Source of the DNA: Actinomyces sp. AC-20-1
Lineage (GTDB): Bacteria > Actinomycetota > Actinomycetes > Actinomycetales > Actinomycetaceae
Direction: 5' to 3'
Assembly: GCF_023369555.1 (NCBI RefSeq)
Contig: NZ_JACJVC010000005.1
Location: 62,001 to 126,000, forward strand
DNA: 64,000 bases
Part shown: positions 9,466-19,600 of the stretch, one piece after another
Position numbering within the stretch: the first letter of the stretch is position 1
Layout of the letters: the number at the start of each line of letters is the position of its first letter
The notes under the pieces: model-generated
Databases searched by the model: none
Seen by the model: only the letters and a program-made list of their open reading frames with translations
What the model was told of the DNA's origin: nothing
Translations under genes and position numbers: made by a program

Positions 9466-9538
9466 CGCGAGCTCGAGGGTTGTGCTGCGAGCTCGACACC
9501 TGCGGGTACGAACTCGTGACACAACCCTCGAGCTCGCG
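9466..9538. repeat. Intergenic hairpin repeat, family A, copy 1
   Basis: Perfect 19-bp arms (9466-9484 and 9520-9538, beginning CGCGAGCTCGAGGGTTGTG) enclose a loop containing two more partial GAGCTCGA units. It lies between converging genes, as expected of a bidirectional terminator. Related copies are at 26854-26930 and 40096-40170. Confidence 0.85.
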
Positions 9539-9561
9539 TGGGGGAGGGCGGCTCAGTCGGC

Positions 9562-12495
9562 TCAGCCGCGCTGGGTGGCCGGGACCTCGGCGGCCTGCGG
9601 GGCCACCTCGTCGATGGTGGTGGTCAGCGCGGCCGCCACCTCCTCCATCCCCGGGATGAAGCCGTACATCGTCGCCGCCCCGGGCACGATCCTCGCCGTC
9701 GTGCTCAGCTCCTTGGCCAGGAAGTGCGTGAGCGTCGACGACGGGTCCGCCATGTAGGCGCCGTGCGTGCCGGCCACCGCCTCCACCACCCGGGCCCAGG
9801 CCGACTCGTCGTCGATGAGGTCGCGCACCGTGAGGACCGGGGCGCCGGCGCGGCCCAGGACCTCCGCCGGGACCGTCACCGTGCGCTCGTGGCGGCCGTG
9901 GCCCACCGTCTCGGGCTCGGCCCCCGGCAGGGCCAGCTCGGCGCTGGCGCCCACCGGCACCTCGGCGCTCACTCTCAGCCTCTCGCCGTCGAGCTCCCAG
10001 GCGAGGCGGGCGGTGCCCACCGGCAGCCGTCTCACCACCGAGGCGCGGGTGAGGCCGTGCCCGACGACGGGTGCGATGCGCAGCGCCGTCCCGCCCGGCG
10101 CGCTCACGTCCAGGCCCGCCAGGTCCGTGATGAGCCACTGGGTGACGGCGCCGAGCGCGTAGTGGTTGAAGGAGGTCATCTCACCGGGGTTGATGTCCCC
10201 GTTGGGCAGCATGGAGTCCCAGCGCTCCCAGATCGTCGTCGCCCCCATCGTCACCGGGTACAGCCAGCTCGGGCACTGCCTCTCGAGCACGAGGCGCACG
10301 GCCGTCGCCGCCTGGCCGCCCTTGACGAGGGCGGCCGGCACCAGGGGCGTGCCGACGAATCCCGTCGAGATGCGGAAGGAGCGCAGGCGCACGAGGTCCG
10401 CCAGGCGCAGACCCGCCCCGGCCACGCGCCGCGGCGTGTCGAGCAGGTCCCAGGCCAGGGCCTGGGCGTACACGGTCGCGCAGTCGGAGAGCATGAGCCC
10501 GTCCGCCGTGACGTAGGCGTCCAGGTAGGCCCGGCGCACCTCGGCGGCCAGCGCCTCGTAGTGGGCCGAGCGCTCCTCGTCACCCAGGACCGCGTAGGCC
10601 CGGGCGGTGATCGCCGCGCTGCGTGCGAAGTAGGCGGTGGCGACGACGTCCGGGTCCGCCTTGGCGTCGGCCGGGTTGTCGGGCGCGGCGTCCGGGTCGA
10701 GCCAGTCGCCGAACTGGAAGCCGCCGCGCCACAGGCGCGAGCTGCCGGCCACCTCGGCCACCCCGTCGACGAAGCGGGCCATGGCCTCGACCGTCGCCTC
10801 GAGCAGCGCCGGGTCGCCGGTGGCCTCGTAGGCGGCCCACGGCACCAGCGTGATGGCGTCGCCCCAGGCGCAGGTGAGCTTGGTGCCGTCCAGGATGTCC
10901 GGGGAGACGACGGGCATGGCGCCGTCGGGCGTCTGCGCCCAGGCGAGGTCCTTCGTCCAGGAGGCGAGGAAGCCGGCGGCGTCGTACAGGGACAGGGCCG
11001 TGGGCGCGAAGGCGCCGATGTCGCCGGTCCACCCCAGGCGCTCGTCGCGCTGCGGGCAGTCCGTGGGCACCGTGATGAAGTTGTCGATCGTGGACCAGCG
11101 CGTGTTCTCCACGAGCCTGTTGACGAGCTCGTGGGAGGAGTCGAACCAGGCCGAGCGCTCCATGCCGGAGGAGACGACCCGGGCGGTGACGGCCGCTTCC
11201 AGGGCCTCGTCGTCGCCGTCGAAGCCGTCCACCTCGACGTAGCGGAAGCCGTGCTGGGTGAGGGTGAGGGCGACGACGTCGTGACCGCCCGAGAGCGTCA
11301 CCCGGTCCGTGCAGGCGGCCCCGCGCAGCGGGCGCATGCCCATCTCGCCGTGCTCGAGGACCTCGGCGTGGCGCAGCGTGAGGACGCTGCCGGCCTCACC
11401 GGTGACCGTCAGGCGCACGTGGCCGGTGAGGTTCTGGCCCAGGTCGAGGACCTTGCGGCCCGAGGGGGTGGTGATGACCTCGACCGGGGCGACCTCGCCG
11501 ATGACGGTCGGCATCTCGAGGGTGGTGGGCTCGAGCGCTTGCTCGGGCAGGGGCAGGACCTCCACGGGTGCCTCGTCGGTGCGGGAGCCGAGCGTGGGCA
11601 GGCGCAGGTCCACGTCCTGGCCGTCGTAGAGGTCGTTGGCGGTGACGTTCGAGGGGCGCCAGGCCCACTGGTCGTCGGTGCCGACGGTGGTGGTGCCGTC
11701 GGGTCCGGTGAGCTCGAGCTGGGCGAGGAGCCAGAGGCGGTCGCCGTAGACGGCCTCGCGCTTGGCCCAGGTGAGGTGGCCGCGGTACCAGCCGTTGCCG
11801 AGGACGACGGCGACCTCGTGCTCGCCCGGGGACAGGGGGGCGGTGACGTCGTGGGTCTGGACGAGGAAGCGGTCGCGGTACTCGGTCCAGCCGGGGGCGA
11901 GCTCGTCGGTGCCGACCTTGACGCCGTCGATGAAGACCTCGTAGGTGCCGCCGGCCGTCAGGTGCAGGCGGGCGGTGGTGGTGCCCTCGGGGACCGTGAG
12001 GCGGCGCACGAGGACGGGGGCGGCGTCGGTGCGGGTGTTGCCGGGGGCGGTGACGGGGCGCGCGCTCCAGTCGGAGCGCTCGAGCAGGCCGGTCTCGACG
12101 ACGGCGGGCTCGGACCAGCCGGAGGTGGTTGTGGTGGAGCTGGTGGAGGTCCCGGTGACGCGCACCCGCCAGACGGCGCGCTCGCGGGAGCTGAGGGGGG
12201 CCAGCGGCCAGGGGCGGAAGAGGGCGGAGGGTCCGTCGAGGGTGACGGTCTCGGTGGTGGTGGGGCCGCCGACGGGTCCGCGGGTCACCTCGACCTCGGC
12301 GCAGGTCTGCGCCCAGCCGGCGGGCGCCGTGGGCACCTCCCAGGACAGGGCGGGGGTGGCGCCGGTGCCGCCGAGGACGGTGGAGCCGGCACGGTGGTGG
12401 TCGGCGCGCAGGCGCACGGGGGCGGCCAGGGGGCCGACGGCGTCGTGCGGCTGGGGTGCGGGCTCGGTGAGCAGGGTGGTGGGCTGGCTGGTCAT
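9562..12495 (-). CDS. Alpha-L-rhamnosidase, GH78
   Basis: A 977-residue enzyme that removes terminal alpha-L-rhamnose from glycosides. Domain order is typical: N-terminal beta-sandwich, rhamnosidase N domain (GGTYEVFIDGVKVG, ELAPGWTEYRDRF), concanavalin-like domain, (alpha/alpha)6 catalytic barrel and C-terminal beta domain. The catalytic motif DCPQRDERLGWTGD places the acid Glu at about residue 485; the base Glu is about 757 in GATTIWERWD. A roughly 90-residue tail after the C domain is shared in position with the third GH78. There is no signal peptide. The operator-like palindrome at 12515-12526 lies 20 bases upstream of the start, predicting control by the rhamnose LacI regulator. It is closely related to the GH78 at 33479. 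Confidence 0.95.
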   Translation of the reverse strand: MTSQPTTLLTEPAPQPHDAVGPLAAPVRLRADHHRAGSTVLGGTGATPALSWEVPTAPAGWAQTCAEVEVTRGPVGGPTTTETVTLDGPSALFRPWPLAPLSSRERAVWRVRVTGTSTSSTTTTSGWSEPAVVETGLLERSDWSARPVTAPGNTRTDAAPVLVRRLTVPEGTTTARLHLTAGGTYEVFIDGVKVGTDELAPGWTEYRDRFLVQTHDVTAPLSPGEHEVAVVLGNGWYRGHLTWAKREAVYGDRLWLLAQLELTGPDGTTTVGTDDQWAWRPSNVTANDLYDGQDVDLRLPTLGSRTDEAPVEVLPLPEQALEPTTLEMPTVIGEVAPVEVITTPSGRKVLDLGQNLTGHVRLTVTGEAGSVLTLRHAEVLEHGEMGMRPLRGAACTDRVTLSGGHDVVALTLTQHGFRYVEVDGFDGDDEALEAAVTARVVSSGMERSAWFDSSHELVNRLVENTRWSTIDNFITVPTDCPQRDERLGWTGDIGAFAPTALSLYDAAGFLASWTKDLAWAQTPDGAMPVVSPDILDGTKLTCAWGDAITLVPWAAYEATGDPALLEATVEAMARFVDGVAEVAGSSRLWRGGFQFGDWLDPDAAPDNPADAKADPDVVATAYFARSAAITARAYAVLGDEERSAHYEALAAEVRRAYLDAYVTADGLMLSDCATVYAQALAWDLLDTPRRVAGAGLRLADLVRLRSFRISTGFVGTPLVPAALVKGGQAATAVRLVLERQCPSWLYPVTMGATTIWERWDSMLPNGDINPGEMTSFNHYALGAVTQWLITDLAGLDVSAPGGTALRIAPVVGHGLTRASVVRRLPVGTARLAWELDGERLRVSAEVPVGASAELALPGAEPETVGHGRHERTVTVPAEVLGRAGAPVLTVRDLIDDESAWARVVEAVAGTHGAYMADPSSTLTHFLAKELSTTARIVPGAATMYGFIPGMEEVAAALTTTIDEVAPQAAEVPATQRG

Positions 12496-12514
12496 GGGGT
12501 CTCCGGGTCGTCGT

Positions 12515-12526
12515 TGAACCGATTCA
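12515..12526. promoter_or_regulatory. Rhamnose-regulon operator (TGAACCGATTCA)
   Basis: A twelve-base near-palindrome matching TGAA-N4-TTCA, 20 bases upstream of the first rhamnosidase. It is identical to the site at 25517-25528 near rhaI. Confidence 0.65.
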
Positions 12527-12637
12527 GTGGCGGTGTGCGGGTGACGCTACGGCCATGGGCGGGCTCACGTCAACGGTGCGCCTGAGAATGCCCTGAGGCT
12601 CCGTCGGTGGGCGGTGCCCTCATGCGCCTCCCGTCGG

Positions 12638-12697
12638 CCCTGAGCCCTCGCGCTGGGGCCTGATGCTTCTCGTCAGGTCTCAGCGCGAGGGCTCAGG
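12638..12697. repeat. Intergenic hairpin repeat, family B, copy 1
   Basis: Long imperfect inverted repeat with arms of about 26 bases, the left beginning CCCTGAGCCCTCGCGCTGG and the right ending CGCGAGGGCTCAGGG. It is placed just after the TetR gene stop (leftward), as a terminator would be. Other copies are at 52546 and 54283. Confidence 0.8.
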
Positions 12698-12730
12698 GGC
12701 CGGGACTGGGCCCCGGCGTCGCGCCCGGGC

Positions 12731-13333
12731 TCAGGCCCGCAGCTGCTCGACGAAGGACCCGACGACGGCCGCCATGTCCACCGATCGGTCGAGCAGCCAC
12801 TCGACCTGGACCCCCTCGATGAGGGAGGCCAGGCACAGGGCTGCCATCTCGATGTTGACGTCGGCGCGCACGCGCCCGGCCTCCTGCTCGGCGCGCAGGT
12901 CCGCGGTCAGCTGGGCGCGGAAGCGGTGGGCGAGTCCGACGACGTACTCGTGGGCCGGGTGCTCGGGGTTGACGGCCTCGGCGTGCATGAGGGTGTCGAG
13001 CTGGATGAGGCCGGGGGTCGTGGCGTTGCGCGCCATGGTGAGGGGGATGGCGTCGAGCACGCCGTGCTCCTCGAACAGCGCGGTGCGCCAGCCCTTGTCC
13101 CTCTCCTCGCGGCGGGCGAGGACGGCCTCGAGGATCGCCTCCTTGCGCCCGAAGTGGTGGCGCAGGAGCGTGTGGCTGACACCGATGGCGTCGGCGATCT
13201 GGCGCAGTGAGAGGTTCTGGAAGCCCTGCTCGGCGAAGACGGTGGAGGCGGCCTCGACGATCTCGGCGCGACGGCGCTCCCCGTTGGCGTAGCGGGTGCG
13301 GCCGTCCGGCGGGGGGACGGGGGTGGTGGTCAT
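12731..13333 (-). CDS. TetR-family transcriptional regulator
   Basis: A 200-residue regulator with an N-terminal helix-turn-helix at about residues 15-60 (IVEAASTVFAEQGF, then LSLRQIADAIGVSHTLLRHHFGRKEAIL). The C-terminal region is a helical ligand domain. It is divergent from the MFS-GH1 operon; a 6-bp inverted repeat (13384-13399) in the intergenic region is the likely operator. It probably represses the transporter and beta-glucosidase until a glucoside-derived ligand binds (inference). It is not closely similar to the TetR at 2961. Confidence 0.88.
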   Translation of the reverse strand: MTTTPVPPPDGRTRYANGERRRAEIVEAASTVFAEQGFQNLSLRQIADAIGVSHTLLRHHFGRKEAILEAVLARREERDKGWRTALFEEHGVLDAIPLTMARNATTPGLIQLDTLMHAEAVNPEHPAHEYVVGLAHRFRAQLTADLRAEQEAGRVRADVNIEMAALCLASLIEGVQVEWLLDRSVDMAAVVGSFVEQLRA

Positions 13334-13383
13334 GGCCCCTCCTTCGGGGGCAGCCTAGCGCTGGCAAAGTGCCCCACTATGGG

Positions 13384-13405
13384 TGAGATGTAGATCTCAT
13401 ACAAT
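13384..13405 (+). promoter_or_regulatory. TetR operator overlapping the MFS-GH1 promoter
   Basis: The inverted repeat TGAGAT-GTAG-ATCTCA (13384-13399) abuts a good -10 hexamer TACAAT at 13400-13405. A repressor bound here would block RNA polymerase. No convincing -35 was found. Confidence 0.5.
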
Positions 13406-13505
13406 GTGGTGCAACTTCAGTTTATGGTGGCACCACCACGCACGGACCTCACCGTGCCCCGCCCACGCCGACGCCGCCGTCGGCCCCTCATCTCAAGGAC
13501 GAACG

Positions 13506-14807
13506 ATGAGCAACCCCACTGAGACCACCACCGGGACCGAGCCCGATCAGGCCGCCCTCGACGCCGCCGAGCTCGAGGCCGTCACCCGCAAGTTCGGCAA
13601 CCCCCGCACAACTATCTGGCTCGTCCTCATCGCCGCCATCGGCGGCTACATCATGATGATGGGCATGGGCACGGCCCTCCAGCTGCGCCTGAGCGTCATC
13701 GACGAGGAGCTCGCCACCCTCGTCTACTCCCGTGCCACCTCCCTGTCCGCCCTCCTCATGCTCGCCGTCGTCCCCATCGTCGGCGCCCTGAGCGACCGCA
13801 CCCTCTCGCGCTTCGGCCGCCGCCGCCCCTGGATCATCGGCGGCTACCTCGTCGCCCTCACGAGCTTCTTCATCATCGGCACCTCGACGAGCTCCGTCGT
13901 CATCATCGCCGCCTACATCATCGGCATCACCTCCGCCCAGGCCGGCTTCAACGCCTACTCCGTCATCCCCGTCGAGGGCGTGCCCGGCAACATGCGTGGG
14001 CGCATCATGGGCTTCATGGGCCTGTGCGGCGCGCTGGCCATGAGCGCCGGCGCCTACATCGCCGGAGCCCTCGTCGACATCTCCACCGTCCTGCTCATGA
14101 CCGTGCCCCCGGTCCTCGCCATCATCTGCGCCCTGCCGCTGCTCGTCCTCTACAAGGACCCCCGCCACGGCCGCGAGGAGATCCCCCAGGGCGGCACCCT
14201 CGACATGTTCGCCCACATGTTCGTCAACCCGGTCAAGCACCCCAACTTCGGCATCGTCTGGCTCTCCCGCTTCCTCGCCGGCGCCGGCATGGCCGCCTTT
14301 CTCGGCTTCTTCGTCCTCTACCTCATCATCGGCCTGCACATGAGCCCCGCCGAGGCTGGCGCCATGGCCGGGCGTCTGTCCCTCATGAGCGCCCCCGTCT
14401 CCATCATCGTCTTCATCGGCTCCGGCTGGGTCTCCGACAAGCTCGGCATGCTCCGTCCCCTCGTCGCCCTCGCCGCCATCATCATGGCCGCCGGCCTCAT
14501 CATCGCCGCCACCTCCACCACCATCACCGGCTTCACCATCGCCTGGCTGGTCTTCGCCGTCGGCCAGCCCATGTACCTCACCGTCGACCTCGCCCTGTGC
14601 GCCAAGGTCCTGCCCAACGAGGCGGACGCCGGCAAGGACATGGCCGTCTTCGGACTCGCCCTCAACCTCGGCAACGTCCTCGTGCCCGCCATCGCCCCGA
14701 CCCTGCTCGGCCCGGCCTCCAACAACTACCCGCTCTTGTGGGGCACCGCCGCCGCCCTCGTCTTCGTCGGCGCCCTCCTCATGCCGCTCGTGCGCGGCGT
14801 CAAGTAA
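13506..14807 (+). CDS. MFS sugar transporter
   Basis: A 433-residue twelve-segment transporter with a charged 40-residue N-terminal tail. Motifs: DRTLSRFGRRRPWIIGG after TM2 and SDKLGMLRP in the second half. It resembles the sugar MFS at 1425-2855 in architecture. ATG 13506 is preceded by AAGGACG at 13494; the frame is open farther upstream but that part lies across the promoter. It is followed 11 bases later by GH1, so it probably imports the beta-glucoside hydrolysed by that enzyme. Control is probably by the divergent TetR. Confidence 0.85.
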   Translation: MSNPTETTTGTEPDQAALDAAELEAVTRKFGNPRTTIWLVLIAAIGGYIMMMGMGTALQLRLSVIDEELATLVYSRATSLSALLMLAVVPIVGALSDRTLSRFGRRRPWIIGGYLVALTSFFIIGTSTSSVVIIAAYIIGITSAQAGFNAYSVIPVEGVPGNMRGRIMGFMGLCGALAMSAGAYIAGALVDISTVLLMTVPPVLAIICALPLLVLYKDPRHGREEIPQGGTLDMFAHMFVNPVKHPNFGIVWLSRFLAGAGMAAFLGFFVLYLIIGLHMSPAEAGAMAGRLSLMSAPVSIIVFIGSGWVSDKLGMLRPLVALAAIIMAAGLIIAATSTTITGFTIAWLVFAVGQPMYLTVDLALCAKVLPNEADAGKDMAVFGLALNLGNVLVPAIAPTLLGPASNNYPLLWGTAAALVFVGALLMPLVRGVK

Positions 14808-14818
14808 GGAACCACCCC

Positions 14819-16126
14819 ATGACCACAGCACAGGTCCTGTCCAACACCGAGGTCACCGACCCCCTGGGCACCGCCGACGTCCCCGTCACCTTCCCCGAGG
14901 GCTTCCTCTGGGGCACGGCCACCGCCTCCCACCAGGTCGAGGGCGGCAACGTGGGCAACGACGTCTGGCTCTACGAGCACGTGACGCCCACCATGTACAA
15001 GGAGTCCTCCGCGGACGCCTGCGACCACTACAACCGCTACCGCGAGGACATCGCCCTGCTCTCCTCGCTGGGTCTTAACGCCTACCGCTTCTCCCTGGAG
15101 TGGAGCCGCATCGAGCCCGCCGAGGGCGAGTTCTCCGACGTCGCCATCGAGCACTACCGCGACATGCTGCGCGCCTGCCACGAGCACGGCCTGACCCCGG
15201 TGGTCACCTACCACCACTTCACCTCGCCCCAGTGGCTCATCGCCAAGGGCGGCTGGGAGTCCGACGAGACCCCCGCCCTCTTCGCCCGCTTCGCCACCAA
15301 GGTCACCCAGGAGCTCGGCGACCTCTTCGAGACCGCCTGCACGATGAACGAGCCCAACCTCGCCATCCTCCTGGGCGAGCTCGGTCTGGCCGAGAAGGAC
15401 CCCGCCGACCGCGTCAAGAACCCCACGTGGGTTGGCGCCGGCCGCGCGCTCGGCATCCCCGCCGAGCAGGTCGCCGGCTTCCAGCTCACCGCCACCGAGA
15501 AGTCCTTCGAGGTCAAGTGCGCGGCCCACAAGGCCGCCGTCGCCGCCATCAAGGCCGTCAAGCCCTCGATGAGGGTCGGCTGGACCCTGGCCAACTCCGA
15601 CTTCCACGCCGCCCCCGGCGGCGAGGAGCGCGTGGCGAGGATGATCGAGGAGAACAACCTGCGCTACCTGCGGGTGAGCGAGGGCGACGACTTCGTCGGC
15701 ATCCAGACCTACAACCGCACCCTCCTCGGCGCCGACGGGCCCGCCCCCGCCCCCGAGGGCTCCGTCCTCAACCCCCAGGGCGAGGAGATCTGGCCCTGGG
15801 CCATCGGCGCGGTCATCCGCCAGGCCTGGGACACCGTCAAGGTGCCGATCATCGTCACCGAGAACGGCCTCAACACCGAGGACGACACCCAGCGCGTCGA
15901 CTTCCTGCGCAAGGCCATCGCGGAGGTCGGCCGCTGCATCGCCGACGGCATCCCCGTCTCCGGCTACATGTGCTGGTCCGCCATGGACAACTTCGAGTGG
16001 ATCTTCGGCTACGGCCCCAAGTTCGGGATCATCGCCGTGGACCGCGCCACCCAGGAGCGCACCCCCAAGGAGTCCGCGTACCTGCTCGGCGAGATCGCCC
16101 GCACCAACGGGGCAGTGCTCGCCTGA
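14819..16126 (+). CDS. Beta-glucosidase, GH1
   Basis: A 435-residue intracellular GH1 enzyme, close to the usual family length. It shows the N-terminal signature FLWGTATASHQVEG, WSRIEP, the acid/base motif TMNEPN (Glu178) and the nucleophile motif IIVTENGLN (Glu348). No signal peptide is seen. It hydrolyses unphosphorylated beta-glucosides, consistent with a partner MFS rather than a PTS importer. It is the second gene of the MFS-GH1 operon. A strong hairpin at 16186-16220 follows the stop. Confidence 0.93.
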   Translation: MTTAQVLSNTEVTDPLGTADVPVTFPEGFLWGTATASHQVEGGNVGNDVWLYEHVTPTMYKESSADACDHYNRYREDIALLSSLGLNAYRFSLEWSRIEPAEGEFSDVAIEHYRDMLRACHEHGLTPVVTYHHFTSPQWLIAKGGWESDETPALFARFATKVTQELGDLFETACTMNEPNLAILLGELGLAEKDPADRVKNPTWVGAGRALGIPAEQVAGFQLTATEKSFEVKCAAHKAAVAAIKAVKPSMRVGWTLANSDFHAAPGGEERVARMIEENNLRYLRVSEGDDFVGIQTYNRTLLGADGPAPAPEGSVLNPQGEEIWPWAIGAVIRQAWDTVKVPIIVTENGLNTEDDTQRVDFLRKAIAEVGRCIADGIPVSGYMCWSAMDNFEWIFGYGPKFGIIAVDRATQERTPKESAYLLGEIARTNGAVLA

Positions 16127-16185
16127 GCCGACAGCGGTGGTGGTCGGGACCGGGGGCGACCTCCCCCAGCCCACGGCACGGGCAA

Positions 16186-16220
16186 CGGCCGGTCGCCTCC
16201 CTCGAGGAGGTGGCCGGCCG
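16186..16220 (+). terminator. Terminator-like hairpin after GH1
   Basis: Fifteen-base arms (16186-16200 and 16206-16220) with two or three mismatches and a five-base loop, 60 bases after the GH1 stop. The T-run is weak, as is common in high-GC bacteria. Confidence 0.5.
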
Positions 16221-16484
16221 CCGTCGTGCTGCGGGGCCGGCCCTCGTGGGCTGGGCGGGGTAGGACGCCGCTCGGCTACCATCCGCAGCCCTCGTTCCTC
16301 GGGCTGCTCCCGCCAGGTCCGCCACGCCTCGGGAGCCCCCGCCCCGCCCGGCCTGGGCGGCCCGCGACCGGCACCGAGGCTGTTGGCTCTCCGCCCGCCA
16401 CTGCGGGTTGCACGCTCGTGCGAGGGGGAAGCTCGTACGATCCGCATGATCCCGCGGTTTCCCGGCTCGGGGGTGTGGCACCCT

Positions 16485-16529
16485 CCGGCTCCCGTGTGCG
16501 TGCGTGTCACTCACGCACACGGGAGCCGG
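16485..16529. terminator. Perfect 18-bp intergenic hairpin between converging genes
   Basis: Arms 16485-16502 and 16512-16529 (CCGGCTCCCGTGTGCGTG and its complement) pair perfectly around a nine-base loop. The 555-base gap 16127-16682 between GH1 and the second GH78 contains only this and the hairpin at 16186; no gene is seen in it. Confidence 0.7.
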
Positions 16530-16682
16530 GGCGGCTGTTCTCGAGGTGAGAGCAGAAGCCCGGGATGCCGGCGAAAAACCCGGGTCGTTGAGATCACGTG
16601 AGCGCTATGAGCGTGCCACCTCCCGAACCGGCCGCCCCGCCCGTCCGCTGCAGCCCGGTTCACCGGTGCCAGGCCCAGCCGG

Positions 16683-19600
16683 TCAGACGGTCAGCAGCGT
16701 CCGGCCGGAGGGGAGCCCGTGCACCGAACCGTCGGCCAGGACGACCTCGCCCGTGATACCCGCCGGCAGCGTGACGTCGTAGGAGACGGCACCGTCCGCC
16801 TCGCGCTCCCAGCGCACACGCACCTCGCCGTACGGGGTCCGGCGCGTCGCCTCGGCCCAGCTGAGCGGGCCCTGCGTCAGTGGCGCGACGCGCACGTGGG
16901 AGAAGCCCGGCGCGGCCGGGGCCAGGCCCGCCACCCGACGGAACAGGACGTCATCGACCGCCCCCAGCGAGTAGTGGTTGAAGGACATCGTCCCCACCGT
17001 GCCGTCCGGCAGCACCGCCGCCCAGGACTCCCAGATGGTCGTCGCCCCCTCCTCGACCTCGTAGAGCCACGACGGCAGCGTGTCCTGCATGAGCACCGCC
17101 CAGGCGCTCTCCTCGTGGCCGGTGTCCAGCAGCACGTCCAGCAGGAAGGGCGTGGACAGGAACCCCGTGTCCAGGTGGTCGCCCGCCTCGCGCACGAGCG
17201 ACGCCAGCCGGTCGGCCACCCGCCCGCGCAGCACCGGGTCCGCCACGAGCTCGAAGGCGAGGACGAGCACCTGCTCGCCCTGCAGCCCCGAGCCGGCCCT
17301 CCCGTCCGCCGCCACGTACTCGGCGGCAACGGCCTCGCGCACTGCCTCCCAGCGCTCGCGCAGCGCGGCCGCCTCCGCCTCGTGCCCCAGCGCCCGCTCG
17401 ACGCGCGCCAGCGTCCGCAGCGCCTCGGCGTGGTAGGCGCTCGCCACCAGCTCGCCCGTGCGCCTGGGCGCCTCCATGACCGGCAGCGGCACCTCGACCA
17501 CCAGTGTCGAGGGGGTGAGCCAGTCGCCGAAGTGCGTGCCCGCGTTCCACAGCAGCCGCTGCCGGGCGCGCTCAGCCGGGTCCAGCGCCGCCCAGCCCGA
17601 GGGTGAGAGCGGCCCCTCGCCGTCGGCCCGCAGCCGCTCGGGCAGCTCGGAGGCCGCCTCGCGGGACTGCTTGGCCACCCAGGCGCGCATCGCCCCCAGG
17701 TTCTCGGCCAGGACGGTGGTGTCCCCGTAACGCTCGTACAGGGCCAGCGGGACGCGGATGACCGCGTCGCCCCACCCGGCGGAGACGGTGATGCCGCCCG
17801 GGCCCGGGATCCCCTCCATGAGATCCGTCAGGGGTGGCCACGGGCTCATGTTCATCACCGAGCCGTCCGGGCGCTGGTCCGCGCGCACGTTGCGCAACCA
17901 CCGGGCCAGGAAGGTGAGCACGTCCGCGTTGTTCGTCGCCGCCGGGGCAAAGACCTGGGCGTCACCCGTCCAACCGGTGCGCTCGCGCTGAGGGCAGTCC
18001 GTAGGGATCCACAGGAAGTTCGCCCGCTGGGACCACACGACGTTCTCGTGCAGGCGCGTCAGGCGCGCGTCCGAGCAGGCGAAGGAGCCGGCCGCCTCGA
18101 GGTCCGAGGCGATGACGACGCCGGTCGCCGCCCCCGCGTCGAGCGCGCCCGGGTAGCCGGTGACGCGGACGTAGCGGAAGCCGTGGAAGGTGAAGGCCGG
18201 CTCGAAGACCTCCGGGTGCTCGGGCGTGCCGGTGCCGGCCAGGACCCACACGTCGCGCTGGTCCTTGTTCGGGCCGACGACGTTGGAGAAGAAGGTGCCG
18301 TCCTTCGCCAGGTGCTCGGAGTGCTCCAGGACGATCTCGGTGCCGGCGGGGCCGACGGCGGCCAGGCGCACGCGCCCGGCGATGACCTGGCCGAGGTCGA
18401 GGACCGTCTCCCCGGCCGGCGTCGTCAGCACCTCGGCCACCTCCAGCTCGAGGACCCGGCGGGCGGGTGCGCCCCGGAAGGGCTCGAGGCGGGTGGCGGG
18501 GGACAGGTGCGGCAGGGGGCCGGTGCCCGGGGTCTCCGGGCCGGCTGGGCCGGCTGGGCCGGCCGTGAGGTCCGGCCGCTCCACCGGGGCGAGCAGGCGC
18601 ACCCCGCGCCAGGTCGCGCCGGCGGCGGCGCTCGCGGCCTCGTCGAAGCCGGGACGGTCCCAGCCCTCGACGGCGGCCGCCCGGCGGTCGTCGCGCCTCT
18701 CCCCGACGAGGATGTCGGAGTAGCGCAGCGGCCCGTCCTCGGTGGTGCGGGCGCTCGCGTCCGGGCCGAGGACGGCGGTGGTGCCGTCGGAGTAGGTGAG
18801 GCTCAGCTGCCACCAGGCGCGCAGGGTGTCGCCGTACTGGACCGCCTCGCCCAGCGCACCGGTGCGGCCGGCGTACCAGCCGTCGGCGAGGCGGATGCCC
18901 AGGACGTGCCGGGCCTGCTCTCCGGCAGGGGCGGTGGTGCCGCCGGGCCGGACCGGGCCGGTCAGGGCGGCGGTGACGTCGTGGACGTCGAGCTCGGCGT
19001 ACTGGGAGTAGGTGGTCCAGCCGGGAGCCAGGACGCTGTCGCCCACCGGCGCGCCGTCGAGGCTGAGGTCGAGGACCCCCTGGGCGCTGGTGAAGAGCCG
19101 GGCGCGCAGGAGACGGGCGGTAGGGTCGGCCGGCACGGGCAGGGCGAGCTCCTGGCGGATGAGCTTGACGGGGTGCAGGCGCGCCCCGCCCGGATCCCAG
19201 GCGGGACCGCCGTCGCCCGCGCCCTCGCCGAAGACGGCGGCGAAGTCGATGGGCGGCTCCGGGGTCGCCGGCGTCTGCTCGGGCTCGACCCAGGCCGTGC
19301 GCACGTCCTCGGCCGGGCGGAGCAGGGAGGTGGAGAAGGCGGCCTCGACCCAGGGGCCCGGGGTGGCCCCGTGCGGCCGGGCCTCGTCCCGCCCGGCCCC
19401 GCCGTCGGACGCGCTGGGGGCCGCCGCCCAGGTGCGCACCCGCCAGACGTAGTCGGCGTCGGAGGCCAGGGGCTCGCCGTCGTAGGTCACCCACGGGGTG
19501 CTCTGCGGCCTGCGGCCGGTGGCCCAGACGGGCGGCTCCAGCGGCTGCCCGGCGGGGGACAGGCGGCGGACCTCGAGCTCGTAGTGGGTGGGGGCGCAGG

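Noticed and set aside
9538-12585. Long open frame on the plus strand opposite the first rhamnosidase
   Set aside because: Its composition is the Gly/Arg/Val/Asp-rich pattern of an antisense frame in high-GC DNA; the opposite strand has full GH78 motifs.
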